64,000 bases of DNA from S139-23 sp047639315 (GTDB taxonomy: Bacteria; Planctomycetota; GCA-002687715; DRQF01), in contig JBLINQ010000006.1 in NCBI GenBank assembly GCA_047639315.1, positions 1 to 64,000 on the forward strand, written 5' to 3'. The notes beneath the pieces are model-generated. The model was not told the DNA's origin and searched no databases. It saw only the letters and a program-made list of their open reading frames with translations. A program made the translations under genes and the position numbers. Shown here piece by piece: positions 55,256 through 63,508 of the stretch (its first letter is position 1; every line of letters starts with the position of its first letter).

Positions 55256-55834
55256 AAACCAACGTGGTTAGCTGGTCCTACAGAAATTTAGGAATGGCTG
55301 TTTGATTTCATTTTCCATGACACCCTTACTTGTTCAGCCATGGCGAAACGTGACCGAAGAAATCAGAATTTCTTTCGGTCGCCCTCTCAACGAAAGAAGT
55401 CCCAAGACGTATGCATTGGGACTTCTTTATTGACTGTGAGATACAAGACTTGAGGATAGACTGGCTATCCAGTCTTTGTCACGGCTGAACTCAGGGCGTC
55501 TTCTCTATATACAGCGTCAGTCGTTTTCTCACCACGTTCCGCAACTTGGCACGAAACCGTTGCCAGTCAACCTACATTGATCTCGTTCCTATCGCCGCCT
55601 GAGCAGTGATGAAGTTTTGCGACCAAATTGCAAAGGGCACAGAAGGTCAAAACACGTCAGGCAAGTGTGAGGTTAGAACGCGGGATTTGATTCATCATGA
55701 CGAACCGAGTCTAAACGCATTTGTTCGATCAAAAAGATATAGATGAGGTCAACTCACCCCAGGATCAGCGATGTCAATTTTGCCCGTGAAGCGGAACTTT
55801 CGAACGCGGTTAAAGAAGGTGGCGAGAAATTGAC
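55256..55834. other. gap between sigma relict and group II intron
   Basis: No gene is recognised. Minus-strand sequence next to the intron reads FLATFFNRVRKFRFTGKIDIADPG and then stops; this is the 3' exon and resembles a protein end, family unknown. A second short coding-like stretch ends in RLTLYIEKTP near 55500. A bidirectional hairpin sits at 55393-55428. Confidence 0.4.
55393..55428. terminator. bidirectional hairpin terminator
   Basis: A perfect 13-bp stem (AAAGAAGTCCCAA at 55393-55405, complement at 55416-55428) with a 10-base loop. Short T-rich ends lie on both strands. Confidence 0.65.
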
Positions 55835-55874
55835 GTCGGGTAGACCAGGGAGATCTCCTCCCCAGCCCCCCACA

Positions 55875-55907
55875 GATCCGGACGTGCGCGATTGACGCAT
55901 CCGGCTC
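55875..55907 (-). ncRNA. group II intron domain V
   Basis: On the minus strand the helix CCGGATGCG pairs with CGCA, bulge CG, TCCGG. GAGC at the 5' side supplies the catalytic AGC triad. One base pair near the base is G-A instead of the usual G-U. It lies 18 bases past the maturase stop, the usual distance. Confidence 0.8.
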
Positions 55908-55924
55908 CTCGTCAATTAGATTCG

Positions 55925-57256
55925 CTACCTGATAAGGATTGAGTGGATCGGTCGCATCAGCGGGAGCGGATATCGTTCCCGTAGTTTCACGAATCGCTTC
56001 CATGGCATAGACTGCCGTTGGGAGCGTCGATTGAGCCACTTTCTCCAGATGCTCGCTGCGAAATAGCCAATTGCTGTCAGGTGCTGGGAGTTCCCAGTGA
56101 TGCCATAGTACGAGCAATGACCTTTGAGTTTCGCGACGAGCTTGACGTGCTGATCCGCAAGAGGCAAGTGGCGATTCGTGCGGCACCAAGAATTGAGCCG
56201 ACTAAGTGTTCGTTGAAAACGATCCTTAGCGGTTTTCTTCTTGATGGCCCAGCCTCCCTTTCTTGTTCTTCCCCAGTAATGGGTGAAGCCAAGAAAATCA
56301 AACGTTGAAGATGATGGTGGGCCGTTGTCATCTGAATCGTGATAAGGCGGTTTCCCAAAGGGAAGCAGCCTGGTTTTCTCCGGATGCATCGTAAGACCGA
56401 AACGCGCCAAACGTTTTGGAATCACTTCCATCACGCGGCGGGCTTCTGCTTCGTGCTTAACGAATATCACGAGGTCATCGGCATAGCGGACCATGAAGCT
56501 GCAACCGCGCAAGCGCGGTTGCACTTCTTTTGTAAACCAGTCATCTAAAACGTAGTGGAGGTAGACATTCGCAAGTAGCGGAGAAATTACTCCGCCCTGC
56601 GGAGTTCCTTCCCTCGACTGCCGAAGCCGTCGGTCTTCCATGACCCCCGCCTTAAGCCACTTATCAATCATGCGGCGTATCACGCCATCACGTACTCGTT
56701 TGTCGAGAAATTCCCGAAGATGTTTGTGCACCAAGGCGTCAAAGAAGCCTTGAATGTCCAGGTCGATTACCCACCCACCTTGCATTGACATAGCCTGTTC
56801 ACGAATTGAATCGAGAGCATCATGACACGAGCGACCAGGACGAAAGCCAAAGCTAAAGTCGTAGAAGTCTTCCTCGTAGATACACTCCAAGACCATCGTG
56901 ACGGCCCTTTGCAGCACTTTGTCCTCAAAAGTTGGAATGCCGATCGGACGAGTCTTTTCGCCATTCCCTTTGGGGATATCCGCGCGCAGTACTGGAGGCG
57001 CTTTGTACGACCCAGACTTAAAGCGATTGAGCAACGACTCAAGATTGCTCTCAAGGTCAGTTGCGTAATCAGCGCCCGATTGTTGGTCTACACCTACAGC
57101 ACCGTCCTTGCGAGTCCCGCGAAACGCGGCCCGCAAGAAGTCCATATCAATATGGTGAGCAAGATTCGTCAGCGACATCTCGGGGGATTGCTTTGACAAT
57201 TCTGCTATCCGTTTTCGTTTCGTTGAGACGTTATCCGATCTCGATGTTTCGGACAT
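55925..57256 (-). CDS. ltrA: group II intron reverse transcriptase/maturase (LtrA-like)
   Basis: 443 residues from the ATG at 57256, with GGAGG five bases upstream. Reverse-transcriptase blocks run in order: ADIPKGNGEKTRPIGIPTFEDKVLQ, FSFGFRPGRSCHDALD, WVIDLDIQGFFDALVH, GTPQGGVISPLLANVYLHYVLDDWF and the catalytic MVRYADDLVIF. The maturase X domain follows (DFLGFTHYWGRTRKGGWAIKKKTAKDRF ... HCSYYGITGNSQHL). No HNH endonuclease domain is present, so retargeting probably uses the DNA replication fork. The frame is intact, so the intron may still be active. Confidence 0.93.
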   Translation of the reverse strand: MSETSRSDNVSTKRKRIAELSKQSPEMSLTNLAHHIDMDFLRAAFRGTRKDGAVGVDQQSGADYATDLESNLESLLNRFKSGSYKAPPVLRADIPKGNGEKTRPIGIPTFEDKVLQRAVTMVLECIYEEDFYDFSFGFRPGRSCHDALDSIREQAMSMQGGWVIDLDIQGFFDALVHKHLREFLDKRVRDGVIRRMIDKWLKAGVMEDRRLRQSREGTPQGGVISPLLANVYLHYVLDDWFTKEVQPRLRGCSFMVRYADDLVIFVKHEAEARRVMEVIPKRLARFGLTMHPEKTRLLPFGKPPYHDSDDNGPPSSSTFDFLGFTHYWGRTRKGGWAIKKKTAKDRFQRTLSRLNSWCRTNRHLPLADQHVKLVAKLKGHCSYYGITGNSQHLTAIGYFAASIWRKWLNRRSQRQSMPWKRFVKLRERYPLPLMRPIHSILIR

Positions 57257-57856
57257 CTTTCCCTCCAACGGTTCTAAATTAACGACGTCCCCTTCCCTCC
57301 ATCGGGTCTCCTTGAGAAGAATTCCCCGACTTCGCAGGTACTATGGGACGATCCGATTCCTCTTCATTCGTCCCGCCGCGCTTCGTTTCCTTCGCTTGGC
57401 GGTTACCATCCGAGCACCGATTTCTTCGCTCCATGGAGAGTCGGTGCTGCGACTCCATGGCCTCGGGTTTTGATTGGCCGATTCCCGCTTACGGCAGCTG
57501 TTTAGGATGGAAATGAAGAGGCCTCCCAGGTTCCTGGGAAACCCACATGTCTGCATGCCCTGATTTCGGAACCCCGGCGATCCGCCGTCTCTTACCAGAA
57601 CGAGATAAGCGGTGTTGCTTTCCGATGCGTCAACGTCGTCAGCATTCGCATTAGTAATTTCGGGGCTAAGTCACACAGCCTACAGACTCCCTGTGAACGC
57701 TTCACGCCAGGGATCACTCCAAGACGCGCATCACTCGGTTCCGGATGGTGGTTAGCCTTGTCCGGATGGGGTTGGTTACCCATAGGGTTTCAAACAAGGT
57801 TTCAAAGATTATTTCATATCATCTTATCCTCCTTGACCAGGCTTGGTCTGGCGCAC
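57257..57856 (-). other. group II intron 5' RNA region (domains I-IV, non-coding)
   Basis: This 600-base region is intron RNA between the GTGCG boundary and the maturase start. Reading frames within it are shadows of RNA structure. It contains a TGGGTAACCAACCCC-like segment and a GCCCCGAAATTACTAATG-like segment typical of bacterial intron domain I. Confidence 0.75.
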
Positions 57857-57869
57857 TGACGCCGTACAG

Positions 57870-59435
57870 CTAAGCTCGTTTGCGTTTGGGTTTTGACTTC
57901 CCTGATTTTGTCCACGCGACAGTCTTGTCAGCGCCTTTTTTCTTGGCCTGGCGGACCCAGTCATCATAGCCACCATCAAACTCTTTCAACGTCCCATCAC
58001 CCTCAAAGACAATGGTTGAGGTCACAACGTTGTTCAAGAACTCGCGATCATGGCTCACGATGAGGATCGTGCCATCGAAGTTGAACAAGAGTTCTTCCAG
58101 TATCTCGAGAGTCTCGATGTCAAGGTCGTTCGTTGGTTCGTCCAAGATCAGCAAATTACATGGTTTCGCCAAGATCCGAGCAAGTTGCAAACGATTGCGT
58201 TCACCGCCGGACAACTTGGTAATGGAACCTCGCACCTGTTCTGGCGTGAAGAGGAAATCTCCGAGATAACCTATGATGTGACGACTTTCGCCATTCACGG
58301 TGATCATGTTGGAACCTCCTCCAACATTCTCGATCATAGTCAACGATGGATCAAGTTGACCGTGAAGTTGATCGAAATGCGCAACGTCCAATTTTGTGCC
58401 ATGGTGAACTTCGCCAGTGGTTGGCGTTAGCTCTCCCAAGAGAATCTTGATGAGCGTCGTTTTTCCTGCACCGTTAGGACCGATGATGCCGACACGATCG
58501 CCACGCATGATCGTGGTTTCGAAATCCTTTATGACGGGTGCTCCGTCATAAGCATGCGAAAGGTCGGTCGCCTTCAGGACGAGCCGCCCGCTGGAACCAC
58601 CGGAATGAATCTTAGCCTTGACGCTGCCGGAGCGATCTCGACGACTCTGCCGTTTTTCTCGCAATTCACCGAGCGCATTAACACGCCCCATATTGCGAGC
58701 ACGCCGTCCTTGAACACCACGCCGAATCCACGCCTCTTCTTTGGCGAGTTTCTTGTCGAAGGTCGCACGTTCTGTTTTTTCGACCTCGAGTTCTGCATCT
58801 TTCCGCGTCAAATATGTGGCGTAGTCACAGGTGTAGTTTCGCAATGCTCCACGGTCGAGATCGATGATCCGAGTTGAGATGCGGCTCATGAATGTCCGGT
58901 CATGAGTGACGAAGAGCACGCTTCCCGAATAGCGAGACAGCTGTTTCTCAAGTCGACCAATCGCACCAATATCCAAATGGTTTGTTGGTTCGTCCAAAAG
59001 CAGGAGATCAGGACTCACAATCAGTGCTGCTGCCAACAACAAACGACGTTTCTTACCAGCAGAAAGTGATTGGGCAACATCGTCGCCGTTCAGGCCAAGG
59101 TCGCGCATCTGGACCTCGATGTTCTCTTCGACTTCCCAGTCGACGTACTCACCGAATTCGCCGACAGACTCGCGCAAGAATTCGGCAACGGTCCCTTTGA
59201 GGTCTGATGGCACTTCTTGGCGTAGAACCGACATGCGCAAGCCCTGCTGCCGACTAATCTCGCCCGAGTCGGGCACCAAGTCACCCGCGAGAATCTTCAT
59301 CAGAGTTGACTTGCCACTGCCATTGCGGCCGATCAAGCCGATCCGCTCCCCCGGTTCAATTCGGAGATCAATTTGATCAAGAAGTGTTGGACCGCCGAAG
59401 GCGTGCTTCAGGTCCTTGATGTTAATTAGGGCCAT
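57870..59435 (-). CDS. Uup-like ABC-F ATPase, truncated copy
   Basis: 521 residues from the ATG at 59435. Two ABC domains are intact: first Walker A GRNGSGKST with signature LSAGKKRRLLLAA, second GPNGAGKTT with LSGGERNRLQLAR. The Uup hallmark linker KEEAWIRRGVQGRRARNMGRV lies between them. It matches the neighbouring copy almost residue for residue up to SKPK, then ends in RKRA and stops, so the C-terminal DNA-binding coiled-coil domain is absent. The group II intron starts 13 bases later. ABC-F proteins act at the ribosome or, for Uup, at branched DNA; this copy may have lost the latter role. Confidence 0.88.
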   Translation of the reverse strand: MALINIKDLKHAFGGPTLLDQIDLRIEPGERIGLIGRNGSGKSTLMKILAGDLVPDSGEISRQQGLRMSVLRQEVPSDLKGTVAEFLRESVGEFGEYVDWEVEENIEVQMRDLGLNGDDVAQSLSAGKKRRLLLAAALIVSPDLLLLDEPTNHLDIGAIGRLEKQLSRYSGSVLFVTHDRTFMSRISTRIIDLDRGALRNYTCDYATYLTRKDAELEVEKTERATFDKKLAKEEAWIRRGVQGRRARNMGRVNALGELREKRQSRRDRSGSVKAKIHSGGSSGRLVLKATDLSHAYDGAPVIKDFETTIMRGDRVGIIGPNGAGKTTLIKILLGELTPTTGEVHHGTKLDVAHFDQLHGQLDPSLTMIENVGGGSNMITVNGESRHIIGYLGDFLFTPEQVRGSITKLSGGERNRLQLARILAKPCNLLILDEPTNDLDIETLEILEELLFNFDGTILIVSHDREFLNNVVTSTIVFEGDGTLKEFDGGYDDWVRQAKKKGADKTVAWTKSGKSKPKRKRA

Positions 59436-59502
59436 GGTTGTTCTTACTCTGATCCACGTTTTTTGGGCGGCGTCTCGCCACACCGAATTAGCATTTGCTC
59501 AA

Positions 59503-59630
59503 TCACGTTCTTGAGCAACATTTCTCGTATTTCTTGCCACTGCCACAAGGACATGCATATCGCCGACCAATTCTGTCCGTTGGACGGCGAAGCGGCGTGG
59601 TTTTGGGACCTACCTGGGAATACCGAATCA
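59503..59630 (-). pseudogene. SEC-C motif gene relict (duplicate of the intact copy at 61.8 kb)
   Basis: In frame the sequence reads VGPKTTPLRRPTDRIGRR, then YACPCGSGKKYEKCCSRT and stop at 59503-59505. The intact SEC-C gene has AGPKAEPHRRPADKIGRN and DPCPCGSGKKYKKCCANK in the same place. The zinc-binding CxCG-x-CC end is still readable. Upstream the alignment fades and hits stops, so the N-terminal part is lost. It lies just upstream of the truncated Uup copy, as the intact SEC-C gene lies upstream of the full one. Confidence 0.85.
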
Positions 59631-59930
59631 GGCAAAATTCGCCGCTGCAATGTCACCCCAAACCAAGTGTCACATTGGCTCAGTTGTCCGCAAAGCCAGA
59701 AGGGAGCGCGACATATGGCAATCGTACCGACTTGGCTTGCAATTACCTTGAACTCGCAACTCGTCATCAACAATCGACGTCAACGAGCAGGTGAGCGCCA
59801 TACCTGGCTCTCGCATCGCCCCATTCTGTCGCCAATTTCTCAAAACCCAAGCCCGCAGATTTCTCGCGGCAACACCTGGGGCAGGACATTCGACGAATGT
59901 CTCCGCAAAGCCCCCCCCCATGATTGACGG
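59631..59930. other. spacer within the duplication
   Basis: This should correspond to the lost body of the SEC-C copy. Only faint similarity to the intact gene can be seen. No gene was accepted. Confidence 0.35.
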
Positions 59931-61733
59931 TTAAGAAGACTGGTCTTTGATCTCTTCGAGTTTGGCCCAACGTTCGATGGCCTCTTCCAGTTGGGTTGTG
60001 ACCGAGTTTAGCTCTTTTGTTGCGGCGGCGATGGTTTTGCCATCGGCTTTGAAGAAATCGGGGGAAGCCATGCGAGTCATGATGGATTCTTTTTGGCCTT
60101 CCAGCTTGTCGATATCATCGGGGAGCTTTTCGAGTTCGTTCTTTTCGTTGAAGGTGAGGCGCTTGGTTTTTTCGCGTTTGGCTTTGGGTTTTGACTTCCC
60201 TGGCTTGGTCCATGCGACCGTCTTGTCGGCTCCTTCTTTCTTGGCCTGGCGGACCCAGTCGTCGTAGCCACCATCGAACTCTTTCAGTGTGCCGTCACCC
60301 TCAAAGACAATGGTTGAGGTCACGACGTTGTTCAAGAACTCGCGATCATGGCTCACGATGAGAATCGTGCCATCGAAATTAAACAAGAGATCTTCCAATA
60401 TTTCGAGAGTCTCGATGTCGAGGTCGTTCGTCGGTTCGTCCAAGATCAGCAAGTTACATGGCTTCGCCAAGATCCGAGCGAGTTGCAAACGATTGCGTTC
60501 ACCGCCAGACAACTTGGTTATGGATCCTCTAACCTGCTCCGGGGTAAAGAGGAAGTCGCCGAGATAGCCAATGATATGGCGACTTTCGCCATTCACGGTG
60601 ATCATGCTTGAACCTGCTCCAACATTCTCCAACATGGTCAAAGTTGGATCGAGCTGACCGTGAAGCTGGTCGAAATGGGCAACGTCTAATTTCGTGCCAT
60701 GGCGCACTTCGCCAGTGGTTGGCTCGAGCTCTCCCAAGAGAATCTTGATGAGCGTCGTCTTTCCTGCACCGTTCGGGCCAATGATGCCGACACGATCGCC
60801 ACGCATGATCGTAGTTTCGAAATCTCTTATGACGGGGTCTCCATCATAAGCATGCGAAAGGCCGGTGGCCTTAAGGACGAGCCGCCCGCTGGAACCACCT
60901 GAATGAATCTTGGCCTTGACGTTGTCGGTGCGCTCCCGGCGACTCTGCCGTTCGTCTCGCAATTCTCCGAGCGCACGAACACGTCCCATATTGCGAGCAC
61001 GCCGCCCTTGAACGCCGCGCCGAATCCACGCTTCTTCTTTGGCAAGTTTCTTATCAAAGGTCGCACGTTCTGTTTTTTCGACCTCGAGCGCTGCCTCTTT
61101 CCGCGTCAAATAAGTGGCATAGTTACAGTTGTAGTTTTGCAATTGACCGCGATCGAGATCGATAATTCGTGTTGAGATTTTACTCATGAATGTTCGATCA
61201 TGAGTGACGAAGAGCACACTTCCCGGATAGCGAGCGAGCTGTTTTTCGAGTCGACCAATCGCACCAATATCCAAATGGTTCGTTGGTTCGTCCAAGAGCA
61301 GGATATCGGGAGTTACGATCAATGCCGCTGCCAACAACAAACGACGCTTAGAACCGGCAGAAAGTGACTGGGCAACATCGTCGCCCTTGAGACCGAGGTC
61401 GCGCATTTGGACCTCGATCTTCTCTTCAACCTCCCAGTCGACGAGCGCACCGAACTCCCCTGCAGCCTCACGCAAGAACTCGGCGACGGTGCCTTTGATG
61501 TCTGTTGGCACCTCTTGGCGCAGAACCGACATCCGCAAGCCTTGCTGCCGACTGATCTCGCCGGATTCGGGTACTACGTCACCCGCAAGAATCTTCATCA
61601 GAGTTGACTTGCCACTGCCATTACGGCCGATCAAACCGATCCGCTCGCCCGGTTCGATCCGTAGATCAATGTGATCAAGCAGCGTTGGACCGCCGAAGGA
61701 GTGCTTCAGGTCCTTGATGTTAATTAGGGCCAT
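59931..61733 (-). CDS. uup: ABC-F ATPase Uup, full-length copy
   Basis: 600 residues from the ATG at 61733; GAG is about 12 bases upstream, a weak site. It has the same two ABC domains and the KEEAWIRRGVQGRRARNMGRV linker as the neighbouring copy. The C-terminal ~80 residues form a charged coiled coil (KREKTKRLTFNEKNELEKLPDDIDKLEGQKESIMTRMAS ... LNSVTTQLEEAIERWAKLEEI), the usual Uup C-terminal domain that binds DNA. Uup acts in the cytoplasm on branched DNA intermediates and, as an ABC-F protein, on ribosomes. It follows the SEC-C gene by about 70 bases. Confidence 0.92.
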   Translation of the reverse strand: MALINIKDLKHSFGGPTLLDHIDLRIEPGERIGLIGRNGSGKSTLMKILAGDVVPESGEISRQQGLRMSVLRQEVPTDIKGTVAEFLREAAGEFGALVDWEVEEKIEVQMRDLGLKGDDVAQSLSAGSKRRLLLAAALIVTPDILLLDEPTNHLDIGAIGRLEKQLARYPGSVLFVTHDRTFMSKISTRIIDLDRGQLQNYNCNYATYLTRKEAALEVEKTERATFDKKLAKEEAWIRRGVQGRRARNMGRVRALGELRDERQSRRERTDNVKAKIHSGGSSGRLVLKATGLSHAYDGDPVIRDFETTIMRGDRVGIIGPNGAGKTTLIKILLGELEPTTGEVRHGTKLDVAHFDQLHGQLDPTLTMLENVGAGSSMITVNGESRHIIGYLGDFLFTPEQVRGSITKLSGGERNRLQLARILAKPCNLLILDEPTNDLDIETLEILEDLLFNFDGTILIVSHDREFLNNVVTSTIVFEGDGTLKEFDGGYDDWVRQAKKEGADKTVAWTKPGKSKPKAKREKTKRLTFNEKNELEKLPDDIDKLEGQKESIMTRMASPDFFKADGKTIAAATKELNSVTTQLEEAIERWAKLEEIKDQSS

Positions 61734-61801
61734 GGTTGTTCGTACTCTAGTGTGTTTTCTTGATTCGGTGTCTCGCAACAGCGAATGAGCCAGATGCTCA
61801 A

Positions 61802-62299
61802 TTACTTATTGGCGCAACATTTTTTGTATTTCTTGCCACTGCCGCAAGGACATGGATCGTTACGACCGATCTTGTCCGCTGGACGGCGATGGGGCTCAGC
61901 TTTGGGGCCCGCAAGCCGAGAACGATTGGGATCGGCAACTGAGCAGTCGTAGTCTGCCCGTGCCTGATCAATGGCATGGCGAAATTCCCACTCTTTCGGA
62001 ATCCCCTCTTCAATCCCAATGAAGAGAAGAAACTCTAAAACGAGATCTGGCAGGTCTTCTGCCACCGGCGGCGAATCGCCTAAACGCGCAGGGAAGAGGT
62101 CTTTGAGCAGTAAAGAAACGTGCTCCTGATCCAAATCGCGGGGTATTATCGCCAAATCGACTGAGAAATTGAGAGTCAGGGCCTCAAGGATATGCGTATA
62201 CGCATCCCCCAGCCTCGAGCGCCAGCGCTGGCCATCAGGCGAATCGCCGAATCCAGCCGCTAAAACGCGGTATCGATTCTCAAGTGTGCGCTCCGCCAT
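61802..62299 (-). CDS. SEC-C motif zinc-binding protein
   Basis: 165 residues from the ATG at 62299, with GAGGGG five bases upstream. The N-terminal ~100 residues are helical and unlike known enzymes (ENRYRVLAAGFGDSPDGQRWRSRL). The C-terminus ends in IGRNDPCPCGSGKKYKKCCANK, the SEC-C zinc ligand set that in SecA and other proteins mediates binding to SecB or ribosomes. Its partner gene is Uup, and the pair is duplicated in tandem, so the two may work together. Confidence 0.88.
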   Translation of the reverse strand: MAERTLENRYRVLAAGFGDSPDGQRWRSRLGDAYTHILEALTLNFSVDLAIIPRDLDQEHVSLLLKDLFPARLGDSPPVAEDLPDLVLEFLLFIGIEEGIPKEWEFRHAIDQARADYDCSVADPNRSRLAGPKAEPHRRPADKIGRNDPCPCGSGKKYKKCCANK

Positions 62300-62449
62300 C
62301 AAATCCCCTCAACCATGTCCATTTGCTGGCTATTCATAGCAAATAAGAGCACCCCAGAAACATCAATTGGGCGCCTCACGCGATTAATATTCTCTAGCCC
62401 AGGCAAGTCGTACGGCAGCTTATGGACTCTCGCTTGCTTACCTGCGACA

Positions 62450-63508
62450 ATGACGGCGATGAAAAAGACGAAGACAAGAGCTGTCAAAATAAGAACGAAA
62501 TATCGGTGGGAGAAGTACACCGACGACCAGCTTCTGTCCCTTCGCCTGTGCGATCTGGGCATCGACACCCTTCAACCACGTGTGCAAAGGTGGGTCGATC
62601 GAGTCTACCGGGAAGTCGCCCGCAAAGACCTGCAAATTACGCCCCACCATTGGCTCTCAGATGAGTGGTTCTCGCCAGTTCGAGTACCAGGAGTCGCCAT
62701 CCCCTTCTACCTCGCGCACCCCCGTCTTGAACAGCTTGAGAAGGCTCAAATGCTAGAGGTCGAAGGAGGCACCCAGCAAACTTGCTTGAGAATCCTGCGT
62801 CACGAAATGGGTCATGTCGTTGACCATGCTTGGCGGCTGCACCGACGCCGACGGCGCCAAGAACTCTTCGGCAAGTCTTCCGATCCATACCCAGAAACTT
62901 ATTCTCCACGCCCATACAGCAAGAGCTACGTCTTGCATTTGGATTCCTGGTACGCCCAGAGCCATCCCGATGAAGATTTTGCCGAGACATTTGCCGTTTG
63001 GCTCACTCCCAATTTCCCGTGGCGTCGCCGTTATCAGGGATGGAAAGCGCTTGGCAAACTCAACTACATGAGCGAGCTCATGGAAGAGTTGGCAGGCAAG
63101 GAAGCCTACGTCCAACCCGACGAAGAAGTGGATTCGATCTCAACTTTGGAAAAAACTCTCGGTGAGCATTACCAAGAGAAGCGCGAACGTTACGCAATTG
63201 ATTATCCGCGGTTCTATGACCGCGACCTCCGCCGTCTCTTCAACGGTGATCGAGAAGATAAGACACTCATCCCGGCATGCACCTTCATCCGACGTCACCG
63301 AAGCACAATCGGCAGCAAAGTCGGCCGTTGGACTGGAGTATATCGCTACGCAATCAAACTTGTCGTCGATGACATGGCCTCACGCTGTCGAGAATTAGGC
63401 CTCCGATTAAATGGCTCAGATGAACAGGCCTTGGCCGACTTCACCGTTCTCTTGACAGTTCAGACGATGAACTTCGTTCAGGAAGGAAGGCATCACTTTT
63501 CATTATGA
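62450..63508 (+). CDS. putative zinc metallopeptidase
   Basis: 352 residues from the ATG at 62450; a second Met three codons on is an equal choice, and neither has a strong ribosome site. The earlier open frame from 62315 overlaps the SEC-C promoter region. The zinc motif HEMGHVVDHAW (HExxH) lies near residue 124. A third ligand is likely in HPDEDFAETFAVWL (about 173-186). It has no signal peptide, so it is cytoplasmic. The last four bases overlap the next gene (ATGA), which is a D-Ala-D-Ala-ligase-like ATP-grasp, so the two act together, perhaps in making and trimming a peptide-like compound. Confidence 0.75.
   Translation: MTAMKKTKTRAVKIRTKYRWEKYTDDQLLSLRLCDLGIDTLQPRVQRWVDRVYREVARKDLQITPHHWLSDEWFSPVRVPGVAIPFYLAHPRLEQLEKAQMLEVEGGTQQTCLRILRHEMGHVVDHAWRLHRRRRRQELFGKSSDPYPETYSPRPYSKSYVLHLDSWYAQSHPDEDFAETFAVWLTPNFPWRRRYQGWKALGKLNYMSELMEELAGKEAYVQPDEEVDSISTLEKTLGEHYQEKRERYAIDYPRFYDRDLRRLFNGDREDKTLIPACTFIRRHRSTIGSKVGRWTGVYRYAIKLVVDDMASRCRELGLRLNGSDEQALADFTVLLTVQTMNFVQEGRHHFSL

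Larger units (their letters stand above)
55835..57856 (-). mobile_element. group II intron (about 2.0 kb)
   Basis: The minus-strand element starts with GTGCGCCAGACC at 57856 (GUGYG boundary) and carries a long structured 5' part, including ACCAACCCCATCCGGACAAGGCTAACC-like and GCCCCGAAATTACTAATG-like segments typical of group II domain I. It then encodes the maturase. Domain V is at about 55875-55907 (GAGCC/AGC triad, CCGGA stem, two-base CG bulge). A domain VI-like GGGGAGGAGATCTCCC hairpin follows and the element ends in CTACCCGAC at 55835. It sits 13 bases after the stop of the truncated Uup copy. Confidence 0.85.

Noticed and set aside
57341..57783. Short reading frames upstream of the maturase
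   Set aside because: They lie in structured intron RNA and have no coding signature.
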